64,000 nt of DNA, taken from NCBI GenBank assembly GCA_036677685.1, contig JAVBWA010000012.1, forward strand, positions 62,001 through 126,000, given 5' to 3'. Below the pieces are notes generated by a model. That model did no database searches and was not told where the DNA came from. It worked only from the letters and a program-made list of their open reading frames with translations. Below, piece after piece: positions 50,038 through 58,114 of this stretch. Positions within the stretch are counted from its first letter, which is position 1; the number at the start of each line of letters is the position of its first letter. Both the position numbers and the translations under genes were made by a program. Source of the DNA: JAQUBU01 sp036677685 (GTDB lineage: Bacteria > Bacillota > Syntrophomonadia > Syntrophomonadales > Syntrophomonadaceae).

Positions 50038-50865
50038 TCAGCTAAAATCCTTGGGCGGGACATATATCTCGTACTGCTGCTCTGGTGGCCTGGTGGTATT
50101 AATGGTTTTCACAGGTGGACTTGCCCGTTCCTTCAGATGCTGCTGATAGTGAAGCCATTTCTCTCCATCATTGCCGAATAACTTATAGCCCTTTTCTCGG
50201 CCAATAAAATTCACCAACCCCCACGGATAACTGCAGAGCTTATAGGTTTTGTCATGATACATAGTAGCGTAGTGATCCATGCAAGTAATGAAATAATCAG
50301 GGGTCTTTATAACTTTGTCCAGTGCTTTGGATATTTCAGGGGTGAGTTCTTGGTGGCGAATAATATTTAAAGAATACCAATGTTCAAAAAGCCTGTTTTT
50401 AATATTGTCTTTAATATTTTCTTTAAGCTGTATTTCTTGGAGGTCTAATTGCTCCTCTCCCCTGGGGAGTAACTGATCCCCTGTAGAGAGGTCCATTTGC
50501 TCCTCTGGAGTGGGGTGTATTTGCTCCTCTGGTGTAGTTGCCCCTCTGGTGCAAATAATCCACTCCGAATAATCTTTATTAAGGCCAATTTCCCTGGAAT
50601 CTGTTTTGGTTGGCTTTTTATACTCAATTAGAACTTTCCCACTAATTAATTTATTTGTTTCTTTACGAGCATGGCGTTCCGGTAAGCCGGTAGCCTCTGA
50701 AATAAAGGATATAGACATTTCAGCACTTTTACGGTTAAAACCATAGGTATATCTGAGCACAGCGAATATTATTCGGAACTGGCTACCATTAAACTTTGCC
50801 TTAGCCACCTGATCCATTATTTCATTGGCTATTCGAGTGTATCCATTTTCTAGTTGTGCCACCAC
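50038..50865 (-). CDS. Phage replication initiation protein (lambda O-like)
   Basis: A 275-aa protein. The N-terminal winged HTH is of the replication protein O/DnaD-like type: GYTRIANEIMDQVAKAKFNG then SQFRIIFAVLRYTYGFNRKS. The linker has a Gln/Glu/Pro repeat (PEEQIHPTPEEQMDLS), and the C-terminal part likely recruits helicase. The repeat-bearing linker DNA (50448-50552) may hold the origin. No helicase loader gene is adjacent. Confidence 0.85.
   Translation of the reverse strand: MVAQLENGYTRIANEIMDQVAKAKFNGSQFRIIFAVLRYTYGFNRKSAEMSISFISEATGLPERHARKETNKLISGKVLIEYKKPTKTDSREIGLNKDYSEWIICTRGATTPEEQIHPTPEEQMDLSTGDQLLPRGEEQLDLQEIQLKENIKDNIKNRLFEHWYSLNIIRHQELTPEISKALDKVIKTPDYFITCMDHYATMYHDKTYKLCSYPWGLVNFIGREKGYKLFGNDGEKWLHYQQHLKERASPPVKTINTTRPPEQQYEIYVPPKDFS
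50448..50552. repeat. Candidate iterons within the replication initiator gene
   Basis: Repeats of the type ATTTGCTCCTCTGG at about 50495 and 50519, with degenerate copies AATTGCTCCTCTCC (50448) and GTTGCCCCTCTGG (50537). In lambdoid phages the origin lies as iterons within the O gene, and here the repeats are in the linker of the O-like gene. They could alternatively reflect only repetitive protein sequence. Confidence 0.5.
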
Positions 50866-50895
50866 TCCGCAGTATTCCCCCTCTGGCTATGCTTC

Positions 50896-51849
50896 TTATA
50901 CCCGGGCCGACATTTGACTGATAAGTTCCAGGGTCGCGTGAGAGTATTTTTCATGCTTTTCTGGATCGGTTTCCTTTATCTCGGCCAGGGAGGTCAGAAG
51001 ATCATTGAACCCGCTGACCAGATTATTGAAATAAACAGAGTATTTAAGAGCGGCGGCGCTTTTTTTGTCCTTCCGGAGATCCGCCAATTCTTTTTCCACT
51101 TCTTCGGGGATCTTCTCCACGACCGGAGCGGCCGGGACATCAATAGGTTTTTCATTAAGTTGCCGGTTGAGTTCGGCTATCTCATCATTAGCACTGGCCA
51201 ACTGGGCATCGGCCTCCTCAAGTTCGCTTTTCAGTCGATCAATTTCCTCTGTATCACCCTTTTCTTGTGCTTCCTTAAGCTGTTGTTCTTTTTCATCTAT
51301 AGATGTCTGCAGGTTTTTGAGATCTTGTTCTGCCTTCTCCTGAGCATTTTTAAGGTCACCCTTAAGCTTTTGAGCCTCGGCGGTTTTGTCAGCTAATTCC
51401 TTTTCCGCCTGTTCTTTTTGTTTTAAAGCCTGATCCCGCTCCTTGATTACTTTCTGAAGCTCCCGGGTTGAAAGTTTTTCAATATCATTTTTTTGGACAA
51501 ATTCTTCCCTCTCCTCACCAGGTATAGCGAGAAGGGCAACAGCTTGTGTATAGCTCAATTTTCCAAGCGCTTGGGACTTTGCGCCGGTTTCTCCAAAGAG
51601 AGCGATTTGATCAGCGCCGTATTCTTCGAAAATCCTCATAAGGTTATTGGCGGTACTCTGAGAATAATCAATTGATGCTTCCAGCCATTTACCCCATTCC
51701 CCATGAGGCATGAGTTCCTTTGCTTCACATAAGCGTCGGCCGATCTCGATGCTGTTATTCAGCAAAATAAATTTGGTCTGGTCTTTAATATTATTGATTT
51801 CCGCAGCAATTAAGGCGGGTGTTCGCTGTATTGCAAGTGCTGTACTCAT
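50896..51849 (-). CDS. DUF3102 coiled-coil protein
   Basis: A 317-aa protein. The N-terminal DUF3102 domain (EINNIKDQTKFILLNNSIEI, then LMPHGEWGKWLEASIDYSQS and TANNLMRIFEEYG) is followed by a coiled coil of about 120 residues and a C-terminal helical domain. These proteins occur in phages and conjugative elements; the role in DNA maintenance is unproven. GGGGAA-type site in front. Confidence 0.85.
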   Translation of the reverse strand: MSTALAIQRTPALIAAEINNIKDQTKFILLNNSIEIGRRLCEAKELMPHGEWGKWLEASIDYSQSTANNLMRIFEEYGADQIALFGETGAKSQALGKLSYTQAVALLAIPGEEREEFVQKNDIEKLSTRELQKVIKERDQALKQKEQAEKELADKTAEAQKLKGDLKNAQEKAEQDLKNLQTSIDEKEQQLKEAQEKGDTEEIDRLKSELEEADAQLASANDEIAELNRQLNEKPIDVPAAPVVEKIPEEVEKELADLRKDKKSAAALKYSVYFNNLVSGFNDLLTSLAEIKETDPEKHEKYSHATLELISQMSARV

Positions 51850-51870
51850 ATAAATTCCCCTTTCCCCGGC

Positions 51871-53556
51871 TTAAGCCGATACTCTTACTCTTGGTCTTTG
51901 CTTTTTCTTCTCCAATATGTTCTTTTTAAAGGCAGCAAGAAATTGCTCAACCTTTTTGTTCGGGGCACAATTGCGAAGGCCCCGGACCTGAACAATATAA
52001 TCATTCCGGAGTTCCACTGTAAAATATGGCTGGTCCGGTGCTGACATTTTCCTAATTACCAGAAGTACATTTTCCCCGCGGGTATACCGATCGGCATAAG
52101 TTCCAACACAATGATGAAGGGCCTTTCCTTCATCAATCAATTCATTTGTGCTCCTGGCCGGCCGGCACATTAATTCCTCATGCTCGAAATAGTATTTTTC
52201 CGTTAATTTCTTAACCCTCTCGGCCAATGCTTTATTAAGTTTTATATTTGACTTATGCTTTATCTGCTCAATGGTGTTTTGGTGGGCGGTATATAGATCC
52301 CGCGGGAATAGGGTGCTTTCATCGGTTAGGTCTAGTCCTAGTTTTATGCAGTCGCCAAGGTAATCTCTCCACGTCTGTAAGGCCGAAATTGGGCTATTAA
52401 TATGCTTATTGGACGCCTGTTTTTTAAGGTAATTATGAGCCTTACGAATCGTTGTGAATTCAAGAGCGGATTTAAACATTTCCTCATAGAAACTACTTGA
52501 GAAGTAACCGGCATTATGAATTTCTGCCATTTCAATAATCGATAAATCGCTTTTTTGCTTTTTGCAGCTTCTCATAAAATCAAGCAGGCGAAAAGAAATA
52601 GTAATATTATGAGATCTAATCTCTTTAATCTCTTGCTTGCTGAGTTTTAAAACCTTCAAAGGTGATTTACCTTTCCAATTTACCGTGTGGTAGGTGGCAT
52701 ATCCTTCCAGCTTTTCCCTGACCAACTTATCAAATCCCATTTTGGTCATGTATTCGATACAGGGATATTTGCTATATAGGTCAAAAAACTGCACCATATC
52801 GCCTTCATAATACGATTCCCAAGTGGAATATTGATAAGACGTGCCGGCTATGGCTTCTTTAATACTATCACGCGAGTATCCCACATAAATAAGTGCTGTT
52901 GAATATGGGCTATACCTGTATTCCTCAAATTCCCTAATAAATAATTCCTTATATAGCGGAAACACTTTGCTTCTTTTTACCCAAATAAATTCCCTTTCGA
53001 ATCCTTCTTCCGTTTGATGGTAGACGCAATCAGCTTTCAACATTACACAGTTCCCTATTTCAAAAACATATAAGGTTTCCATGCGATATTGGGTTTCGAT
53101 GTTTTTATAATCATCCCTGTAATCCCGAATTACCTGGATTCCACGTGCCACTACAGCATCTGGATTTTTAACCGATTTTTCATACCATACGCAATATGCT
53201 GAATCTATCATGTATCTCCGGCTCCGGCCGCTGGCCTTCACCCGGCATGTGCTGCCGCAATTGGGGCATTGCATTGTGGGTACGGATTTTGATTTATACC
53301 TAGGCTGGTCAAATTTCAATACATTGACTAGCAGTGTTGGATCAGATATAGGTTTGGGAGAGGAGTTTTTCGGAATTAAAAACTCTGTATTGCAATGCGT
53401 GCAGTATCCATAGCGCCGATGTCCATCCCGCCTTGTAAAAATATAGCGGCTATATAAGAAAACATCTTCCCTAATATACTCCACCAGTTCAGCGCTGATC
53501 GTGGGATTAAAATGATCCAGATATTCTTGGATTTCAGTATCTGTAGTTTTTTTCAT
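51871..53556 (-). CDS. PcfJ-like protein
   Basis: A 561-aa protein. An N-terminal zinc ribbon (YCTHCNTEFLIPK ... CPNCGSTCRV) and the C-terminal PcfJ motif LHHCVGTYADRYTRGENVLL mark the family of pCF10 PcfJ, a conjugation-region protein of enterococcal plasmids widely shared with phages. Function unknown. ATG at 53556 follows GGGGGG. It is directly downstream of PcfK, as in plasmids. Confidence 0.9.
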   Translation of the reverse strand: MKKTTDTEIQEYLDHFNPTISAELVEYIREDVFLYSRYIFTRRDGHRRYGYCTHCNTEFLIPKNSSPKPISDPTLLVNVLKFDQPRYKSKSVPTMQCPNCGSTCRVKASGRSRRYMIDSAYCVWYEKSVKNPDAVVARGIQVIRDYRDDYKNIETQYRMETLYVFEIGNCVMLKADCVYHQTEEGFEREFIWVKRSKVFPLYKELFIREFEEYRYSPYSTALIYVGYSRDSIKEAIAGTSYQYSTWESYYEGDMVQFFDLYSKYPCIEYMTKMGFDKLVREKLEGYATYHTVNWKGKSPLKVLKLSKQEIKEIRSHNITISFRLLDFMRSCKKQKSDLSIIEMAEIHNAGYFSSSFYEEMFKSALEFTTIRKAHNYLKKQASNKHINSPISALQTWRDYLGDCIKLGLDLTDESTLFPRDLYTAHQNTIEQIKHKSNIKLNKALAERVKKLTEKYYFEHEELMCRPARSTNELIDEGKALHHCVGTYADRYTRGENVLLVIRKMSAPDQPYFTVELRNDYIVQVRGLRNCAPNKKVEQFLAAFKKNILEKKKQRPRVRVSA

Positions 53557-53572
53557 ATCTTTACCCCCCGAT

Positions 53573-53941
53573 TTATAAAAGTAAGTCCTCAAGACAGACG
53601 TTAAAGGATGCAGGTTTTGCCTCCGGTACCGGTGCAGGGTTGGAGGTTGCGGCTGGAGCCGGAGAGACCGGGGAGCTAATGCCGAAGTATTTAAATACTA
53701 TTTGAAACCCCTCCTGGGGCGGAATGTACGCATAGTTTTTCCCTTTCCGTCTTTGCCTGGCAACTTTTTCGAGCTCATTAAAACTTTTCGCAATGGTTTT
53801 ATCCGGTTGTAGAATCTTCTCGGCAACTGCCGGACTGGTTTTTAGATGCTCTAACAGGTATTCCCCAATTACCTGGATATACTTATCGTCTTTGTTCTTC
53901 TTGATTTCATCTTGTATTTTTTTAATTGCCTTATTAAGCAC
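53573..53941 (-). CDS. PcfK-like protein
   Basis: 122 aa from a GTG at 53941 (GGAGGG 7 bases upstream): LNKAIKKIQDEIKKNKDDKY then IQVIGEYLLEHLKTSPAVAE and EGFQIVFKYFGI, the PcfK pattern, followed by a Pro/Ala-rich tail. An in-frame start further upstream would overlap the ArpU-like gene by about 100 bases and is not favoured. Partner of PcfJ. Confidence 0.85.
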   Translation of the reverse strand: MLNKAIKKIQDEIKKNKDDKYIQVIGEYLLEHLKTSPAVAEKILQPDKTIAKSFNELEKVARQRRKGKNYAYIPPQEGFQIVFKYFGISSPVSPAPAATSNPAPVPEAKPASFNVCLEDLLL

Positions 53942-54470
53942 AGGTATTCCCTCCTTTTTCTTTCTGCCATAAAATTGGGTCCATAAACATTCCCAGCACA
54001 TTCTCAACTTCTTCATCTGGAAGATACCCAAAGCACCAGGACAAAACTTTTACGATTTCATCCTTGCGGGAATAGTACGTGTTTTTATCGATACACAGCC
54101 TGCTGCACGTATCCTGCCAGCTAAGTTTCTGGAAATATATCATGTCCACTGTTTGTTTTTGTTCCTGAGACAGCATGGTGTCAGTAGATACCTCAACGAT
54201 TTCTTTGAGTGCTTCAAGGTTTTTGATCTTGCGATCAAGCTTTAGGATTGCATCGCCTTCGATTCTGGCCAGGGCTGCAGTTTCCACCGGGGAGGAAACG
54301 GAATAATTGGTACCTTCACGCAATTCATATACCGGCGTTATCCGTGGTTCAAGTTCCTGCCGCAGATATTCAACCTGCTGCATGAGAGCCATTACCCTGA
54401 TCGGAAAGCTTTTGTATGTATACAGCAGTTTTTCCGTAGCTCGATACCAATCGTTTTTCTTTTTTGCCAT
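53934..54470 (-). CDS. ArpU/DUF1492-like phage transcriptional regulator, copy 2
   Basis: A 178-aa protein: DWYRATEKLLYTYKSFPIRV, YSVSSPVETAALARIEGDAI and a C-terminal sigma-4-like half (LSWQDTCSRLCIDKNTYYSR). It has the same plan as the protein at 48322-48873, including the SVSSPxE motif, so the phage carries two paralogous regulators, one before PcfK and one at the early/late boundary. Confidence 0.82.
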   Translation of the reverse strand: MAKKKNDWYRATEKLLYTYKSFPIRVMALMQQVEYLRQELEPRITPVYELREGTNYSVSSPVETAALARIEGDAILKLDRKIKNLEALKEIVEVSTDTMLSQEQKQTVDMIYFQKLSWQDTCSRLCIDKNTYYSRKDEIVKVLSWCFGYLPDEEVENVLGMFMDPILWQKEKGGNTCA

Positions 54471-54497
54471 TTCCCTTATTCCCTCCCCTGCTTTAAA

Positions 54498-54671
54498 TTA
54501 ATTGGCTTTTCTTTGGCCGTAAAATTGTATATATTTACATTGCCCCTTCCCTTGTTTATCGGGGTCGGTACACTGTTTAAATTTAATTTGCTTTTCGGAC
54601 ATCTCCAGCCCAAACCGCCAGCAGTATGCAACCGGGTATGGCTGGGGAGGCTTAATATTTCTACCCGCCAT
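54498..54671 (-). CDS. Small cysteine-rich phage protein, 57 aa
   Basis: MAGRNIKPPQPYPVAYCWRF then GLEMSEKQIKFKQCTDPDKQ and GKGQCKYIQFYG. Three Cys, basic. The ATG at 54671 lies within the end of the upstream gene (11-base overlap) with CGGGGA in front; the longer frame from 54734 is not favoured. Function unknown. Confidence 0.55.
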   Translation of the reverse strand: MAGRNIKPPQPYPVAYCWRFGLEMSEKQIKFKQCTDPDKQGKGQCKYIQFYGQRKAN

Positions 54672-54888
54672 ATCCCCGAGCCTCCAGTTCTCCAGGATCA
54701 GCCTCTTTCCATCCCAGGCAGCCTTTTCCCTCATCTTTTAGCCGGCATTTACCATCGTGCCGGCAGCAGGGTTCATTTATCTGGTAACGTTTTTTTAAGC
54801 GCTCCTTGAAGTTTCCAGGCTGTGCCTCTATGGCCCAAAAACGGCACGTTCCACAGCGTCTTTCTATTTCCGTTGCTATTGTTGACAT
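54661..54888 (-). CDS. Small cysteine-rich phage protein, 75 aa
   Basis: MSTIATEIERRCGTCRFWAI, then EPCCRHDGKCRLKDEGKGCL and GWKEADPGE. Six Cys in CxxC and CC patterns suggest a metal site. It overlaps the ASCH gene through TGATG. Unknown function. Confidence 0.7.
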   Translation of the reverse strand: MSTIATEIERRCGTCRFWAIEAQPGNFKERLKKRYQINEPCCRHDGKCRLKDEGKGCLGWKEADPGELEARGYGG

Positions 54889-55238
54889 CAGGCCACCTTC
54901 TTCCGCTGGGCTTCGTATTCAGCCCTGGTAGCCAATTCAAAATCGACAACCCACACGAGTTCGTGTGGTTTCCAAAATCCGTATATACGCTTAAATATCT
55001 TTTTATATGCCCTAACGTTGGGATATCCTTCCCTTCGGGCATCTTCTGGTGTTATTTGCCATAAGAATTCTTGATGCAGCCCAGTAATTCTAAGATAGGC
55101 AAAAGGCTCTTCGCCCTTCTTGAAACTCGTTCTGGCCTGGTATATCTTCCCGACAGTCCAGCGCTTTTTCCCGGTGCGCCGGGTTTGAGTCTTTTTCTTA
55201 CGCTGGATCAGCGGAACATGTTCGGGTTTAAATAACAT
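54888..55238 (-). CDS. ASCH-like (PUA-fold) protein
   Basis: 116 aa starting MLFKPEHVPLIQRKKKTQTR, the usual beginning of phage ASCH-domain proteins, with VGKIYQARTSFKKGEEPFAY and LRITGLHQEFLWQITPEDAR. ASCH domains bind RNA or modified nucleic acid; the phage role is unknown. Confidence 0.8.
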   Translation of the reverse strand: MLFKPEHVPLIQRKKKTQTRRTGKKRWTVGKIYQARTSFKKGEEPFAYLRITGLHQEFLWQITPEDARREGYPNVRAYKKIFKRIYGFWKPHELVWVVDFELATRAEYEAQRKKVA

Positions 55239-55251
55239 TTATTACCCTCCC

Positions 55252-55443
55252 TTAATCCAAAATTACAACCTCCACGTTCTTGCGGCCCCACTGGATAGCC
55301 TCATCATTGGTGCCCATGAAAATATCAAGCTTATTTCCCTGGATTGCTGATCCGGTATCCTCCACCACCCCGGGCCCATAGCCTGGGATATATATCTTGG
55401 TTCCGGCCGGCAGGACTTGGGGATCGGCTGCCACAGTACCCAT
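55252..55443 (-). CDS. 3D-domain cell-wall protein (probably expressed by -1 frameshift)
   Basis: From the ATG at 55443: MGTVAADPQVLPAGTKIYIP then GYGPGVVEDTGSAIQGNKLD, a 3D domain (double-psi barrel of MltA/YabE/Rpf-type peptidoglycan enzymes) with its three aspartates (AADP, EDTG, KLDIF). The conserved first strand, PVIFEVTAYTWTGCKTASGT, lies upstream in the same frame, but no ATG, GTG or TTG precedes it; the frame instead continues into the end of the LysM gene. A -1 slip there would fuse the two. The short form lacks the first strand and is unlikely to fold. Confidence 0.7.
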   Translation of the reverse strand: MGTVAADPQVLPAGTKIYIPGYGPGVVEDTGSAIQGNKLDIFMGTNDEAIQWGRKNVEVVILD

Positions 55444-55505
55444 CCGCGGCCAGGTTCCGGAAGCCGTTTTACAGCCTGTCCAGGTATAGGCCGTAACTTC
55501 AAAGA

Positions 55506-55880
55506 TTACCGGCTGGCTTCTTTTAGTGGGGTTATCTCCTGCGGTACGATCAAGACTTCCCCGGGAAGGAGATACTCCCCCAAGTGGTTTGCCTGTCCGA
55601 TCTCGTATATTACCTTCCGTGGGTCCTCATTTGGGCAATATGATTCGGCTATTGACCAAAGAGTATCGCCTTGATTGACTGTTATGGTTGTGAGCTCAGT
55701 GGTCGTCTTGTCCGTAAGTCTGAAATAGAAAGTGAAAACTAAAATAATGATTCCGAAGATAAGCAAGACTAAACCTGCAGGTTTATGTTTTGGTTTAGGC
55801 TTCTGCTGCTCCACCCACTGTTCGAGATGGTGGGCCTGGCTGCCCACCGGATATGAAAAACCTATTGCCCTTCTTCCCAT
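55506..55880 (-). CDS. Membrane-anchored LysM protein
   Basis: 124 aa: a cytoplasmic N-terminus, one membrane helix (AGLVLLIFGIIILVFTFYF) and a LysM domain (TITVNQGDTLWSIAESYC to LLPGEVLIVPQ). The plan resembles YneA, the Bacillus SOS division inhibitor, but also cell-wall hydrolases. Near its end an internal AGGAGAT (55535-55540 region) precedes A-AAA-G (55524-55520), which could shift ribosomes to the 3D frame. GAGGAG precedes the ATG. Confidence 0.85.
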   Translation of the reverse strand: MGRRAIGFSYPVGSQAHHLEQWVEQQKPKPKHKPAGLVLLIFGIIILVFTFYFRLTDKTTTELTTITVNQGDTLWSIAESYCPNEDPRKVIYEIGQANHLGEYLLPGEVLIVPQEITPLKEASR

Positions 55881-55922
55881 CCCAACAACTCCTCTTTCCC
55901 CTCTTCCAGATCCAAATTATGA

Positions 55923-56417
55923 CTAGATGCTTTCTAACTCTTTTGTAAAACTCTTATAAATATGGATTGCCTCATCTATGTCTCGGGCAAACCATATATT
56001 ATCTTGTAGGGATACGGACAGTTGCCTCATTGCAGTTTTCCGGGCTTCTAATTCTGCTGCGCCTTTATCGATAAAAGCATGAATTGGACTATTCTCCCGG
56101 ATATTATCATAGGTATTGTACCGATTGCTGGAATCAGTTCCTTGGGTGAAGTCCCGGACTTTATTCTCATGAACCTCACGCTGCTCCTGCAAAGCCTCAA
56201 TCTGGACATCAATAACTTTAATAGCCTCAACCTCAGCAGTAATACCAAAATGTTCATATGCTTCTGCCATTAAAGTCTTCTTATTGGTTGCCAGTTCCTT
56301 ATCTAATTTTGAAGAAGCACTATTTATTTTCTGCCGGAACATATTTATAAACTGTTCAATGCGTCTAAAATCAAGCCCCCGGTCGTTTCTTATAATTTTG
56401 ATTGTAGATTCTCCCAT
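55923..56417 (-). CDS. Phage protein of unknown function, 164 aa
   Basis: Nearly all helical: IEQFINMFRQKINSASSKLD, then LATNKKTLMAEAYEHFGITA and VIDVQIEALQEQREVHENKV. Likely a coiled-coil DNA-associated protein; no family recognised. Strong AGGAGG-type site upstream. Confidence 0.65.
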   Translation of the reverse strand: MGESTIKIIRNDRGLDFRRIEQFINMFRQKINSASSKLDKELATNKKTLMAEAYEHFGITAEVEAIKVIDVQIEALQEQREVHENKVRDFTQGTDSSNRYNTYDNIRENSPIHAFIDKGAAELEARKTAMRQLSVSLQDNIWFARDIDEAIHIYKSFTKELESI

Positions 56418-56432
56418 TCTGATAACCTCCTT

Positions 56433-56990
56433 CTACCAATTTACAGTCCTTTCGCCGTCCCACTCAATCGTGGGTGATATAACATCTTCCACCCGATAAG
56501 ACTCATATTCCCAAAACACCAAATGAGTTTTCTTTGGGTCCAGGAAATCCTCGGCGGTAATTTCACCGGTTATCAATTCAAGCTTTAAGATAACTAAATC
56601 ATCTAAAGTGCAATCATAATCAAGATCCCGAGCATACTCTTCAAGATATTTTTCAGCAGCAGCCTTATCCTCACAAAATTCATTTTCATTGTCTTGGTTA
56701 TTGATGATCAGGAATTTCATAGCCTCTTCCCGTTCATGCGCTATCCTGGCTTTTTCAGTACATTCAGCACAAACATACCGGGATGGAATAGAAGATAATG
56801 AGCCATCCATAAACCTGTACCGCTCATGGTATGTTAAATTACTGGTTGATCCACATTCGCAAACTACTTCTATTCCCGGTTCTACGTCCTTCATGGTCGC
56901 AGGTTTACCCCAGGAATACTTAGGATTCTTAACACATTCACATATCTGGTCATTAGGATAGACATTCTTGCAATCCGAACAATATTTCAC
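56433..56990 (-). CDS. Zinc-finger-like phage protein, 185 aa
   Basis: Cys pairs CSDCKNVYPNDQICEC and VVCECGSTSN with YVCAECTEKA suggest two zinc sites in the N-terminal half. The C-terminal half is acidic (EYARDLDYDCTLDDLVILKL). Unknown function, early region. Confidence 0.65.
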   Translation of the reverse strand: MKYCSDCKNVYPNDQICECVKNPKYSWGKPATMKDVEPGIEVVCECGSTSNLTYHERYRFMDGSLSSIPSRYVCAECTEKARIAHEREEAMKFLIINNQDNENEFCEDKAAAEKYLEEYARDLDYDCTLDDLVILKLELITGEITAEDFLDPKKTHLVFWEYESYRVEDVISPTIEWDGERTVNW

Positions 56991-57007
56991 TTAATTTCCT
57001 CCTTTAC

Positions 57008-57328
57008 TTAGGGAAGTGCGGCCGCAATAGTCCCGTCCTTCCAAATATCATCTATTTCCTTGGCTAGTTCACCGGTTTCGGTGAGTTTATCAATCACTTC
57101 CCGGTCAATGTATACCGGAGCATGTCCAGGTGTTATGAAAACAATGTAATCGTTATCAAAATTACTAATATAGTCGATTAGGTCTTCTTTGGTTCTAATG
57201 ACATCGCATACTCGGTTGGTATCCAAAATCATGCCTCCTTTGGTCCGGTGGCCATAATGCGCAGTTTCCTGCTGAAGTTCATCTATAATTCCTAATAGAT
57301 TGTCAATTGATCGGTCGATTCGGTTCAT
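57008..57328 (-). CDS. Phage protein of unknown function, 106 aa
   Basis: MNRIDRSIDNLLGIIDELQQ then VIRTKEDLIDYISNFDNDYI and VFITPGHAPVYIDREVIDKL. The second part resembles a small alpha/beta domain. GGGAGGT precedes the ATG. A second possible start near 57232 has AAGGAGG but wrong spacing. Confidence 0.65.
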   Translation of the reverse strand: MNRIDRSIDNLLGIIDELQQETAHYGHRTKGGMILDTNRVCDVIRTKEDLIDYISNFDNDYIVFITPGHAPVYIDREVIDKLTETGELAKEIDDIWKDGTIAAALP

Positions 57329-57405
57329 TGCTACCTCCCAAAAAGGAGTTTCCAGGGGAACTTGTCCCCCGGTTATATAAATGAATTGGGGGGAAATCTT
57401 ATTAA

Positions 57406-57492
57406 TGGGGCAGGCCGGATTCGAACCGGCGTCCTCAGGGCCATGTTTTACCGGTGCGCACCCCTGCGCGTCAACCGCTGCGCCACCGCCCC
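57406..57492 (-). tRNA. tRNA-like gene with an oversized anticodon arm (identity unclear)
   Basis: On the minus strand GGGGCGG/CTGCCCC pair as acceptor stem, GCGC-AGCGGTTGAC-GCGC is a regular D arm and GCCGG-TTCGAAT-CCGGC a perfect T arm; a discriminator A follows and CCA is not encoded. The part between them is about 11 bases too long: AGGG/CCCT can pair but encloses about 21 bases that include the palindrome GGTGCGCACC, so no standard 7-base anticodon loop can be drawn. It may be a degenerate, intron-like or unusual tRNA. Confidence 0.55.
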
Positions 57493-57512
57493 AAAGGTGA
57501 TTTTTGCTAAAT

Positions 57513-57549
57513 GGCTGCCGGGCCGGCCAACACTTCAGCGCCGGCAGCC
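57513..57549. terminator. GC-rich hairpin between the tRNA-like gene and the 160-aa gene
   Basis: GGCTGCCGG (57513-57521) and CCGGCAGCC (57541-57549) form a 9-bp perfect stem with a 19-base loop. On the minus strand the U-rich TTTAGCAAAAA follows. It may end transcription before the tRNA-like gene or serve as a processing hairpin. Confidence 0.45.
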
Positions 57550-57572
57550 TAGATACTGGTTAACTATGTTGT

Positions 57573-58055
57573 CTAATCGGGTAACTTGTAATCTCCAAAA
57601 GCGGCGCCTTGATGGCAGCGATCCTTCACGTCTTTTACGATCAGGTCAATAAGGAGATTGAATTCCTGCGCTGGTGGGGCGGTTGTAAATCTTTTGCGGA
57701 TATACTCAAGTTCTCCGTAGGATAGTGCCTGCAGTTTGATGCGCAGTTCAAGGCTTCCAGCATTATAAAAGATTGCATATGGGTCAAAATCCAGATCCCG
57801 AGGGGGTTGTTCTTTTATAAATTGTTCCCTTTTATCTCGGCACTTCTGGCTAAAGTGGAGACCGCCACACCAGGGACATATTAAATCCGGGTACCGCTCA
57901 CGCAGCAGATCCATTTCCTCGTAGCCTTTGTTTATGAAAATGACTATTGCATTAAGAAGGTGATCAATAGTTTCTCTGTCAGGGGCTTCAAGATCGGCGC
58001 GTAGCCGGGTCTTGAACTCTTCTGTGGTATCCTTATAATCAATGTTTTCAGGCAT
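57573..58055 (-). CDS. Phage protein of unknown function, 160 aa, with a zinc motif
   Basis: Helical N-terminus (TIDHLLNAIVIFINKGYEEM), then CPWCGGLHFSQKCRDKR (C-x2-C-x4-H-x4-C, a zinc-knuckle-like motif) and a helical end (LQALSYGELEYIRKRFTTAP). The knuckle suggests nucleic-acid binding. Confidence 0.65.
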   Translation of the reverse strand: MPENIDYKDTTEEFKTRLRADLEAPDRETIDHLLNAIVIFINKGYEEMDLLRERYPDLICPWCGGLHFSQKCRDKREQFIKEQPPRDLDFDPYAIFYNAGSLELRIKLQALSYGELEYIRKRFTTAPPAQEFNLLIDLIVKDVKDRCHQGAAFGDYKLPD

Positions 58056-58114
58056 TCTCTCTCTCCTCTCTTGCTCTTAATCAAGAGGGTATGTTACTAT
58101 ATAAGTGCAAATAA

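Noticed and set aside
51871..53941. PcfJ and PcfK as evidence that region B is a conjugative element
   Set aside because: No relaxase, coupling protein or type IV secretion gene is present, while a full set of head, tail and lysis genes is; PcfJ/K are also common in phages.
55506..55880. Calling the LysM protein YneA, the SOS division inhibitor
   Set aside because: The domain plan agrees, but the link to a 3D domain and the phage context make a wall enzyme at least as likely, and no LexA box is visible upstream.
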